The position numbers and the translations under genes are program-made. Below, in pieces: positions 48,264-56,935 of a stretch of DNA of 64,000 nucleotides. How positions within the stretch are numbered: the first letter of the stretch is position 1; every line of letters starts with the position of its first letter. Where the stretch lies: positions 1-64,000 of the forward strand of contig JAIQET010000004.1 in the NCBI GenBank assembly GCA_020073645.1, in the 5' to 3' direction. Origin of the DNA: Terriglobia bacterium. Its GTDB lineage: Bacteria > Acidobacteriota > Terriglobia > Terriglobales > Acidobacteriaceae. The notes beneath the pieces were generated by a model. The model was not told the origin of the DNA and made no database searches. It was given only the letters and a program-made list of their open reading frames with translations.

Positions 48264-48647
48264 TCACGAACTTCCGATCAGGCTGTACAGCAGTACCGCA
48301 AGCACGATCAGGGTAAAGACCACGTACATGCGATCGTGCTCGGCGGCAAATCCGAAAACGGCAAAAGCAACCCGCGCAACTGGGGTGGCGATCAGCAACA
48401 GCAGCCCTAACTGGATGATGCCGCGCCCCCGCAGATCCGTAGCGTTGTGGATGATCCCAGGAATACTGCGCAAGTCGGTGGGCTCGCCGCGAAACACGCG
48501 ATAGTCCGCCGGTTCGTGGCCGTGTCGCGCCAGGTAGATGGCCGCGCCGCACAGCACCACCGCCGCCGACAACAGTACGCCGATGCGCAGCAAGTCGGCG
48601 ACAATATCCTCCACTCGCTGATCGGTCCATTTCTCCATTGCCAGCAT
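48264..48647 (-). CDS. DUF1634 domain-containing membrane protein
   Basis: RVEDIVADLLRIGVLLSAAVVLCGAAIYL...GIIQLGLLLLIATPVARVAFAVFGF; next to TauE. Confidence 0.88.
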   Translation of the reverse strand: MLAMEKWTDQRVEDIVADLLRIGVLLSAAVVLCGAAIYLARHGHEPADYRVFRGEPTDLRSIPGIIHNATDLRGRGIIQLGLLLLIATPVARVAFAVFGFAAEHDRMYVVFTLIVLAVLLYSLIGSS

Positions 48648-48648
48648 C

Positions 48649-49500
48649 TCAGATCCTCCCCGCCAGGCCCTTGTAGATCATCTGTATCCCCAGCACCACG
48701 ATCACCACGCTGAACACCAGCCGCAGCCACTTGGTTTCCGCCTTCATCAGGATGTGAGTGCCGATCAACGAGCCGGCCAATACCCCCAGCATCACCGGCA
48801 TCGCCAGGCCGGGGTCGATATAGCCCCGGTTCAGATACACGCCGGCGCTGGCCGCCGCGGTCACGCCAATCATGAAGTTGCTGGTCGTGGTGGATACCTT
48901 GAAAGGGATCTTCATCGCCTGGTCCATCGCGAGCACCTTCACCGCCCCTGAGCCGATGCCCAGCAATCCCGACAAGGTGCCTGCCCCGAACATCAGGCTG
49001 AACCCGGCTGGTACCCGGTCTACGTTGTAGTGACGCGTGCCTTCCGGAGTGGGAAAACTGCCGTTCATGCGTAATCGGGTGGCGAGGGGATCGGGTGGAA
49101 TATTCCAGGATGACTTGGGCCGAGGTTTGCGCGAAAGGTACGCAGAATAGAGCAGGACCGCACCAAAGATCGTGGCGATCGCGTTGGTCGGAACAATCGC
49201 CGCCAGGGAGGCTCCCGCCAGCGCGCCCAGTGTGGTCGCGATTTCCAGGAACATGCCAATGCGTATGTTGGTGAAGCCTTCTTTGACGTAGGCGGCGGCC
49301 GCTCCGGAGGAGGTCGCGATCACGGAAACCAGCGACGCTCCGATGGCATACCGGATATCCACTTTGAAAAAGAGAGTCAATAAAGGAACCAGAACTACAC
49401 CGCCGCCCAGCCCGGTCAGCGCTCCCAGCAAGCCGGCAATCAAACTCCCCAGCCACACCAGGATGGTGAACTCGAAAATGGTCATCCCACCTCCCGCCAT
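48649..49500 (-). CDS. Sulfite exporter TauE/SafE family permease
   Basis: GLLGALTGLGGGVVLVPLLTL, LSGLLGIGSGAVKVLAMDQ. Confidence 0.92.
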   Translation of the reverse strand: MAGGGMTIFEFTILVWLGSLIAGLLGALTGLGGGVVLVPLLTLFFKVDIRYAIGASLVSVIATSSGAAAAYVKEGFTNIRIGMFLEIATTLGALAGASLAAIVPTNAIATIFGAVLLYSAYLSRKPRPKSSWNIPPDPLATRLRMNGSFPTPEGTRHYNVDRVPAGFSLMFGAGTLSGLLGIGSGAVKVLAMDQAMKIPFKVSTTTSNFMIGVTAAASAGVYLNRGYIDPGLAMPVMLGVLAGSLIGTHILMKAETKWLRLVFSVVIVVLGIQMIYKGLAGRI

Positions 49501-49612
49501 GATGTTGCCACATCGCAGGCTGATTCCTCATCCCAAAAGCAGGTTGCGTTCGGAAGACGCACCTTTGGAATCAATTTCCACAACAGCGAGGTTGGCGGGG
49601 CGAGAAAATTGG

Positions 49613-51256
49613 TTATTTCTTCTTCTTGCCAAAGATATCGGTCAAGGCATCGATCGGTGACGGTTTGTTGCCGGTCTTTCCGGATAACACGTTCTTCAGT
49701 GCGCCACCGGCCATTCCTTGTATATCGGGAAGGAAAGCCGGGTTTGAAGTCGTACCCTGGATCAGGAACGGAATGCCTCCACCCTTGCCGCCAAGTCCTG
49801 CAAGTTGGGTGACTCCGCTCACGGCGCCACCCGTCAGATTCGCGTTCATGCGGAAATTGAGGGCGCCGCCCGGGCTGATGGTGCCGCTGCCCGTAACCTC
49901 TCCCAGCGCAGGAATGTTGAGGTTGATGTTGTCGGTGCGAATGCCTTCCGGAGCGGCCCGCAGGTTAGTGCTCAGGTTTTGAATGGTAGTGTCGTTCCCG
50001 CCCGCGCTCTTACCGGAGAGAGCAGAGATGGCGGAGAGCTTGGAGCCCAGGTTGAAACCGGCCAGCCGGGTATCGGCGAGCCGTACCGGCCCGGTGATCA
50101 CCGGTTTGTCCGTCGGACCGCTGATGCCAAGGTCGAGCGAAAGCGTCCCTCCCTGGAGGGCGGATCCAGACGGCAAAACCACGCCCAGGGCGGGTAGCAT
50201 GGCCTGGAGTTCATCCACAGGCATGTTCTGCCCCACCAGTTTCATGTTCAGCAAAGTCGAGTCACCCTGCGACCGGTAACCCCCAGTCAGGTGGGCGACG
50301 GCTTTGCCCATCGCGATGTCTCCCTGGGTGAGCGTGCCGGATTGGCTCTGCAGCGTGTGGTCCAGCGCGTACTTGAGTTCTACGGGCTTGCTGGCGGGCG
50401 TAGCCTTCTCTGCCAGCTTGAGCTTGTCCGCCTTCAAGGCGCCGCTGATGTGCGCTGCTTTGCCATCGGAGTTCAGCGTGCCATCCAGGTCAGCCAGTCC
50501 CGCAATACCGGTAGAGGGATCAACGAACCCGGAAGCTGAAAGGTCGAGCCGCTTGATCGCAAGCTTGGCCTCGAGCGGCGTAAGCGAGGCATCCGTGGCA
50601 TTGATCGGGCCGGCCGTGCCGTCGAGTTTCAGGGTTCCGCCGCCCGGCAAGTCGGCACTCATGGTGAACGGGAACTTGGAGGTAGCCGAGAAATCCCGGA
50701 CCTCGATATTCACCTTGTCATACACCTGGGGCTTGGCGGACGAATTTGCCTTTCCCACCGTCACTCGGCCATCGCTGACGTTCAGCTTGGCGACTGACAA
50801 ACCGCCGGTGGAAGACGAAGGCTCACTGGACTTGGAAGCAGCAGGAGCGCTGGGCTTGCTCTCAGATTTCTCCCCCAGGCTGGAGAAGTTCCACTTACCC
50901 GAGGACGAGCGCAGCAGCGCGATTTGCGGCTGATCGAGGGTCAGGCCGGTAACGTGGAGGGTCTTGGAAAAGATCAACGGAAAGATTTCCACGCCCACGC
51001 GCAGTGCCTTGGCCCGCACGAATGGCTCTTTACTGAAGGCGGGATCGTCGGCGATGGAAATGTCGTCCGCGCCCACACTGCCCGAGATCAGAGAGAACGA
51101 CAGGTTGCCGACTTTCACCTGCCGGGCAAGCGCGTCCGTCAACTCCGACTCCAACCGGGGACGAAAGCTGTTAGCGTCCACGAAGAAGGGAAGAGCGATG
51201 ACAATCACGAGCAGGACGGCAACGATGATTCCGACGATGCGAAGGGTGCGTTTCAT
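49613..51256 (-). CDS. AsmA family protein
   Basis: MKRTLRIVGIIVAVLLVIVIALPFFVDANSFRPRLESELTDALARQVKVGNLSFSL; AsmA C-terminal region. Confidence 0.9.
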   Translation of the reverse strand: MKRTLRIVGIIVAVLLVIVIALPFFVDANSFRPRLESELTDALARQVKVGNLSFSLISGSVGADDISIADDPAFSKEPFVRAKALRVGVEIFPLIFSKTLHVTGLTLDQPQIALLRSSSGKWNFSSLGEKSESKPSAPAASKSSEPSSSTGGLSVAKLNVSDGRVTVGKANSSAKPQVYDKVNIEVRDFSATSKFPFTMSADLPGGGTLKLDGTAGPINATDASLTPLEAKLAIKRLDLSASGFVDPSTGIAGLADLDGTLNSDGKAAHISGALKADKLKLAEKATPASKPVELKYALDHTLQSQSGTLTQGDIAMGKAVAHLTGGYRSQGDSTLLNMKLVGQNMPVDELQAMLPALGVVLPSGSALQGGTLSLDLGISGPTDKPVITGPVRLADTRLAGFNLGSKLSAISALSGKSAGGNDTTIQNLSTNLRAAPEGIRTDNINLNIPALGEVTGSGTISPGGALNFRMNANLTGGAVSGVTQLAGLGGKGGGIPFLIQGTTSNPAFLPDIQGMAGGALKNVLSGKTGNKPSPIDALTDIFGKKKK

Positions 51257-51524
51257 GGCCCGCCTCCTCCATGAAGGCTGATTCCGGGTCTGGCTTGCGT
51301 GCGAGCCGCGGGGCCGGGGTTGCCCGCAAGAGTGGGTGCGCATGGGTTGCGCACATCGACTGCCCCTCAAAGAAGATGATACTGGAAAGGGAGGGTCGCG
51401 TATTTCAAATCCAGGGTTTGGCTGTCAAATTCTTGCCGGGACCTTTCCCAAAACGGCCGGAGAAGTGCCTCCGTGAGTCACTGGAACAGGTTCCTCGCGC
51501 AGAAAAGCGCGCAATCTAGTGCCC

Positions 51525-52415
51525 TCAGTCGCCGGCCGTCAGACCGAGCCGAGAGCTGCTCACGCGTAGCGGTCTGGGTTTCTTCGCTTGCCCCGTGCGC
51601 ATCGTTTGTTTCCAGCGGCGTAGGACCTCAAGAATTCCGGTCATAAGCATGGCGGGCGTCGGTGGACAACCGGGAATGTAGCCGTCGACTGGCAGCACGT
51701 CATCGACCGCGCCCACGACGGCGTGACTGCCGGCAAAAATACCTCCGCTGCACCCGCAGGCCCCAACCGCAACCACGAGCTTGGGAGCAGAGGTTGCCTC
51801 GAACGTCTGCCGAACTGCCTCTGCCATATTGCGGGTGACGGGGCCGGTTACGAGCAGCATGTCCGCATGCTTGGGTGAGGCCACGAAGTGGATACCGAAG
51901 CGTTCCAGGTCGTAATACGGATTAGTCAGGGCGGTGATCTCGGCTTCGCAGCCATTGCACGATCCGGCATCCAGCTGTCGAATATTGAGAGCCCGCCCGA
52001 TCAACGAACGGATCTCTCGCGCAAGCTCAGCGGGGTCACAACCAAGCTCGGCCGAAATCTCCAGGCCCGTAGTTGTATCCCAGCGCCGCACAAGTCGCTC
52101 CCGCGTGACCCCGCACCGGGTGAACGCTTCGGTGACATGGAATGCAGAAGCCGCTGCTTCCGCGCAGTGCCCGCAGGCGATGCACTCGCCGTAATCCATA
52201 CGTAACTGCACGTGGCCTCCGGGAATAGGGTGGAGCGTGAGCGCGGAGGTGGGGCAGACTGCAACTGCGCGCTCGGCCAACTGCGGAGTCAGCGAACGGC
52301 CATTCACTTCCGGCAAACGGCTGCCCTTGGCGTCACCGAGCAACGCTTGGACGGGTATCAGGCGCTGTCTCGCCTGCAAACTCTGATGAACCACATCGAA
52401 GATCATCGATCGCAC
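51525..52415 (-). CDS. HyfI/NuoB-like small subunit with N-terminal half-ferredoxin (Ehr-like complex)
   Basis: DAGSCNGCEAEITAL...VGACGCSGG...IPGCPPTP (N2-type cluster ligands); CIACGHC plus upstream VCPTSAL. Confidence 0.88.
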   Translation of the reverse strand: MRSMIFDVVHQSLQARQRLIPVQALLGDAKGSRLPEVNGRSLTPQLAERAVAVCPTSALTLHPIPGGHVQLRMDYGECIACGHCAEAAASAFHVTEAFTRCGVTRERLVRRWDTTTGLEISAELGCDPAELAREIRSLIGRALNIRQLDAGSCNGCEAEITALTNPYYDLERFGIHFVASPKHADMLLVTGPVTRNMAEAVRQTFEATSAPKLVVAVGACGCSGGIFAGSHAVVGAVDDVLPVDGYIPGCPPTPAMLMTGILEVLRRWKQTMRTGQAKKPRPLRVSSSRLGLTAGD

Positions 52416-53875
52416 CCGGAATAGGAAAGGTTGAAGCTCTTGTTGATAAGCGGGAAGTCCGCAATGATGTTGTCAGCGACTGCAAAGGGTAGTGCCGGCC
52501 AGTTTTGAAACGAAGGCGACTTGATATGACACCGCGCAATCTGCCCTCTGCGGCAGGAAACCCAGTAGAGCAGTTCCCCTCGCGGCGACTCGACGGCCGA
52601 GAAACCCTGGGCATCCTTCTCAAAACCGGCAGCCGCGCACGTTGGGCCTGGCGGCAGGTTCGCCGCAATCTCGCTGATGAGCTGGGCTGAGACCGCAGCC
52701 TCGTTAATTCGGACCCGAGCCCGTGCGAGTACGTCCCCGTAGTGGAAGACAGGTAGGTCGATGGCCTGTTCGGTGTAGGCCCCGTAGGGGTGATCGCGAC
52801 GGACGTCGAGTGCAATCCCGCTGGCCCGCGCGACGACACCAACCACAGCCAAGTCCCGCGCCACGTTCGCCAGGAGAACCCCGGCGCCCTCAAAGCGATT
52901 CTGTACCGAGGCGGTATCGAGCACTTTTCGTGCAAGACTGGCAAACTCGCCAGAGGCCCGCTCTACAGCGGCCGCCAGGCTGCTTGCCGCGGCCGATGAG
53001 AAGTCGCGGTTGACCCCGCCAGGTGTGGCCATGCCACGCCAGTAACGCGTACCAACGCAGGCCGCAGAAACCCGCAGCAGGTCTTCCTTGATGCGGCTGG
53101 CATAGGCAGCAGGAACCGTGAAGCCAACGTCTCCACAGAGGGCGCCGACGTCGGCCACATGCGCAAGCATTCGTTCCAGTTCGAGCCCGATCAGGCGAAT
53201 GGCCGCCGCCCGCCGAGGCACTTGAACGCCAAAGGCGTTCTCGACCGCTTCACAATATGCGACGGCGTGGGCAAAGCAGTTGTCCCCGGATACGGATTCG
53301 GCAATCAGCATGCCGCGCGCGACTGGGCTTTGCTCAAATAGTTTCTCGGTTCCCTTGTGGGTGTAGAAGTGCCGCAACTCGAGGTGGATTACCCGGTCGC
53401 CCATGACACTGAAACGGAAGTGTCCCGGCTCAATAATGCCGGCGTGGACAGGGCCGACCGCGACTTCACACACGCCGTCACCGTGTACCTCCAGGAACGG
53501 ATAGGGACGTGAAGCCCAGGGCACAGAGCCGACCGCACTCACCATGGGGTGAACGCCATCAGGCCAATTCTCGTGCAACACGAGCGGCCGGAGATCCGGG
53601 TGGCCCAGGATTTCGATGCCGTACTGATCGTGAACCTCACGCTCGTACCATGCGGCCGCTGGAGTGATAGCAGTGATGGATGTCACGGGACGGTCCGCGG
53701 CAAACTGGAAGAACCGGTAACCCGACGCGCCGGCATCTACTACGTAGTGGATTGAGAGCTTGTGTTCTCCGTCCTTCGTCCCAAACACCGAAACCAGGCG
53801 TCCCGAGCGAAGCGACTCGTGCAAGCTCTCGGTAGTGTTGGTGTGGCTCATAAAACCCAGCCTATTGGAGGTCAT
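52403..53875 (-). CDS. HyfG-like fused NuoC/NuoD large subunit without NiFe-ligand cysteines (Ehr-like)
   Basis: NuoC-like N-domain (WYEREVHDQYGIEILGHPDLRPLVLHENWP), NuoD/hydrogenase-large-like C-domain; ESVSGDNCFAH and C-terminus FNLSYSGCDR. Confidence 0.87.
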   Translation of the reverse strand: MTSNRLGFMSHTNTTESLHESLRSGRLVSVFGTKDGEHKLSIHYVVDAGASGYRFFQFAADRPVTSITAITPAAAWYEREVHDQYGIEILGHPDLRPLVLHENWPDGVHPMVSAVGSVPWASRPYPFLEVHGDGVCEVAVGPVHAGIIEPGHFRFSVMGDRVIHLELRHFYTHKGTEKLFEQSPVARGMLIAESVSGDNCFAHAVAYCEAVENAFGVQVPRRAAAIRLIGLELERMLAHVADVGALCGDVGFTVPAAYASRIKEDLLRVSAACVGTRYWRGMATPGGVNRDFSSAAASSLAAAVERASGEFASLARKVLDTASVQNRFEGAGVLLANVARDLAVVGVVARASGIALDVRRDHPYGAYTEQAIDLPVFHYGDVLARARVRINEAAVSAQLISEIAANLPPGPTCAAAGFEKDAQGFSAVESPRGELLYWVSCRRGQIARCHIKSPSFQNWPALPFAVADNIIADFPLINKSFNLSYSGCDR

Positions 53876-55320
53876 TGCTGCAGTACCGCCATGGCCCCTT
53901 CGACCACCTTCTGGAACTGGACCGGGACATGTACGCCGAAGATCAGCAGCACCACCGCGCAGGCGCCAATCACTGCTAGCTCTGTTCCCGCGACCTTTCG
54001 TGATTCTGGCGTGTCCTTCGGCTCTCCTCCGAGCATGTGGAGGAAGTGGAAAAGCAGGGCGCCAAATGCAAGCGTGAGACCCACCAGGAGGATTACAGCG
54101 ACCAGGTACCGTGCCTGGGAAAAGGCTCCGCTGAGAATAGCAAACTCACTTACAAAAAGCGCAAACGGGGGCATGCCAACAATCGCCAGACCGCCAAAGA
54201 TCAGCGCCCCGCTGGTGAAGGGCAGCATTCGTATCATGCCGCTGATCCGGTCTATCCGCAGCGTACCCAGTTTCTCGCGAACGTTGCCAGCGGCAAAGAA
54301 GAGCACGGACTTGGCCAGTGAATGGTTGAATGTGTGCAAGAGCGCCCCGTAGAGGCCGAGCGGCCCTCCCAGGCCGATGCCGGTGGCGATGATGCCCATG
54401 TGTTCGACACTGCTGTAGGCGAACAGGCGCTTAAGGTCCCGCTGCACGATCATCAGAAGCCCCGCAATAAGGATCGAAACGCCGCCAAACAGCAAGAGCA
54501 GGTGGTGACTGAACCCCGGTCCAATCGCTCGCACAGCGATGGCGTCAAAGCGCAACAGTGCATACATGGCGCAGTTCAGCAGAGCGGCCGAAAGCATCGC
54601 GCTAATCGGAGAAGGCGCCTCCGCATGGGCGTCTGGAAGCCAGCTGTGAAGCGGTACGAACCCAACCTTTGTGCCGTAGCCCACGATGAGAAACACGAAG
54701 GCGAGCTTCACCAGGTTTTTCATAATAGAGAGCTGCGGCGCTGCTGTCACAAGGCTGGTCCAGTCAAGGGCTGAACCTCCCGCAACTCCCGATTTCACCG
54801 CAGCCAGATAAAGTGCGATGGTGCCGAACAGGGCAAAGGCGAGTCCGACCGTGCAGACGACCAGGTACTTCCATCCTGCCTCAACCGCTCCCTCCGTCTC
54901 GTAGAACCCGACGAGCAAGGCGGAGGCCAATGTTGTGCCCTCCATGAAAATCCAGAGCAGCCCGAGGTTGGAGGACAGGTAGGAGGCAAGCATGGTGAAC
55001 AGAAACAGGAAAAGCAGAGCATAGAACCAACGCAGGGAAGAGAACCGTTCCGGAGGCAGATGCCGGAGGTATCCCGATGAATACACCAGCACAAGGGCAA
55101 AAATGAGGCAAAGACTCGCGAGAAAAACCGTGGTGAGGTGGTCCGCCCGGAGATATCGTCCAAAGGTAATGCTGCCGTGGCGATAGGTCGCGAACATCAG
55201 CCAACTCAGGGCTGCAATTTCAGCCGCGCCAATCAGAAGCGCAGTCCTGGTCCCGCGCCGGAAGAACAACACAACGGCTGCGCCGAGGACGGGAATGAGG
55301 AGTGGGAGCAAAAGCACCAT
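53872..55320 (-). CDS. HyfF-like antiporter-type subunit (NuoN/M-like)
   Basis: GYGTKVGFVPLHSWLPDAHAEAPSPISAMLSAAL, VQRDLKRLFAYSSVEHMG. Confidence 0.92.
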   Translation of the reverse strand: MVLLLPLLIPVLGAAVVLFFRRGTRTALLIGAAEIAALSWLMFATYRHGSITFGRYLRADHLTTVFLASLCLIFALVLVYSSGYLRHLPPERFSSLRWFYALLFLFLFTMLASYLSSNLGLLWIFMEGTTLASALLVGFYETEGAVEAGWKYLVVCTVGLAFALFGTIALYLAAVKSGVAGGSALDWTSLVTAAPQLSIMKNLVKLAFVFLIVGYGTKVGFVPLHSWLPDAHAEAPSPISAMLSAALLNCAMYALLRFDAIAVRAIGPGFSHHLLLLFGGVSILIAGLLMIVQRDLKRLFAYSSVEHMGIIATGIGLGGPLGLYGALLHTFNHSLAKSVLFFAAGNVREKLGTLRIDRISGMIRMLPFTSGALIFGGLAIVGMPPFALFVSEFAILSGAFSQARYLVAVILLVGLTLAFGALLFHFLHMLGGEPKDTPESRKVAGTELAVIGACAVVLLIFGVHVPVQFQKVVEGAMAVLQQ

Positions 55321-55324
55321 GGCC

Positions 55325-55987
55325 CTAACCCCTCAACCGCCGTAGCTTGGAAACGTCGAGGTGCTCGAACGTATCGCGAATGCGGAACGCGAAGACGCCC
55401 ATCAATAGGACACCCATAATGAGGTCGAAAAAGACGCCGATCTCAATGATCATGGGCATGCCGAAAGTGGTGATCAGCGCCGCGAGAAAGATTCCGTTTT
55501 CGAGCACGAGCAGGGCGATGATTTGCATCAGCGCTTTGCCGTGGCTCACCATGAGGAAGGCGCCGCTCAGGATCAGGGCCACGGCAGCCGCAAGGACATC
55601 TTCAGAGACCCGCAATTCCTGCACGTACGTGTGCACCGCCGTGAAGGAAAGGAAGATCAAGCCTGCGGTTATGAATACAGAGTAGACGGGACTCAGCGAA
55701 AGCTTAACGTCGCGTGGCGCTTGCAGCTTATCGACCAGGCGAAACAGCGCATAGGGAATACCCAAGACCTTAATCAGGATGACGAGGCCGCCAATCACGT
55801 ACGACTCGGTGGAGCGATGAATATGGGCAACGGCCAGCACCTGCGCCGCAAGGACGGCCGACTGAAGGGCAAAGGCCACGATGCTGGTCGACATGCGCTT
55901 TGCCGCTGCCAGCATGAGAACGGTCAGGAACAGCAGCACGGCAGCCGAACCCATTGCCTTGCTTGCCGCCAGATCGACTAAAACCAT
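55325..55987 (-). CDS. HyfE-like subunit (NuoK-like region)
   Basis: RMSTSIVAFALQSAVLA...VLENGIFLAAL; position in operon. Confidence 0.87.
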   Translation of the reverse strand: MVLVDLAASKAMGSAAVLLFLTVLMLAAAKRMSTSIVAFALQSAVLAAQVLAVAHIHRSTESYVIGGLVILIKVLGIPYALFRLVDKLQAPRDVKLSLSPVYSVFITAGLIFLSFTAVHTYVQELRVSEDVLAAAVALILSGAFLMVSHGKALMQIIALLVLENGIFLAALITTFGMPMIIEIGVFFDLIMGVLLMGVFAFRIRDTFEHLDVSKLRRLRG

Positions 55988-55990
55988 TCG

Positions 55991-56935
55991 TTATCTCCTC
56001 AGTAGAGCAGTAAAAACCACTGCCAGAGCCCCCAGTGCCGTGGCGATGCCCAGGAATTCTGGAACCATGTACATGCGAAGTTTTGCAATGCTGCTTTCGA
56101 GCACTGCGATCACGATTGCCAGCACCACGAGCTTCAGGAGGTACGCGCCCAGGCCGAGAGCGAGTCCCGCCAACGTCAGGTTCGCGGCCATCCCCCAAGG
56201 AGCAAAAAGGCCGATGAGCAGGGAAAGAACCACAGTCAACTTGACGGCCTGGGCCCATTCGATGAGCGCAAGGCTCGGTCCCGAGTACTCCAGCACCATT
56301 GCCTCATGAATCATCGTGAGTTCCAGGTGCGTGGTTGGATTGTCTACCGGCATCCGTCCAGTTTCCGCAATGGCCACCATGGCGAGCGCGGCAAAGGCCA
56401 CCGCATGCACGGCGGACACGTCGAAGAAGTTCTGGCTCAGCGTCCACCTCACGATTTCGACGATGTTCCCCTGGCCGGCGAGAATGGCCACTGCAATGAG
56501 TCCCAAGAGCAGCGGAGCTTCCGCCAGCGCCGAAATCATGGCCTCACGGCTGGCGCCCATCCCGGCAAACGAACTGCTGCCGTCGAGAGCGCCCAGACCC
56601 ATGAAAAATCGCCCCAGGGCCAAGACATAAACCAGGACGATGAAATCTCCTGCAAATGCCAACAGCGCCGACTGGTTAACGGTGGGGACCAACGCCGCAG
56701 CCACGAAGGTCGAGGCGGCGAGCATCATGGGAGCAAAGCGAAAGAGTGGGGACGAGTCAGGCGGTACCAGGTCCTCCTTGCGAAATAATTTCAGGAGGTC
56801 GGCATACGGTCGCCACAGATTGGTCCCCTGGCGCCGCTGGATGACTGCCTTGACGCGGGCAATCAGAGCCCGCAGCAGAGGGGCGCCGAGAACCAGGAGC
56901 AGGTACTGAAGAACATTTGCGGCTGCTGTCGTCAT
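55991..56935 (-). CDS. HyfC/NuoH-like subunit; start overlaps the upstream gene
   Basis: QGTNLWRPYADLLKLFRKE, GRMPVDNPTTHLELTMIHEAMVLEYSGPSLALIEW; ATG at 56935 overlaps hyfB-like stop. Confidence 0.92.
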   Translation of the reverse strand: MTTAAANVLQYLLLVLGAPLLRALIARVKAVIQRRQGTNLWRPYADLLKLFRKEDLVPPDSSPLFRFAPMMLAASTFVAAALVPTVNQSALLAFAGDFIVLVYVLALGRFFMGLGALDGSSSFAGMGASREAMISALAEAPLLLGLIAVAILAGQGNIVEIVRWTLSQNFFDVSAVHAVAFAALAMVAIAETGRMPVDNPTTHLELTMIHEAMVLEYSGPSLALIEWAQAVKLTVVLSLLIGLFAPWGMAANLTLAGLALGLGAYLLKLVVLAIVIAVLESSIAKLRMYMVPEFLGIATALGALAVVFTALLRR

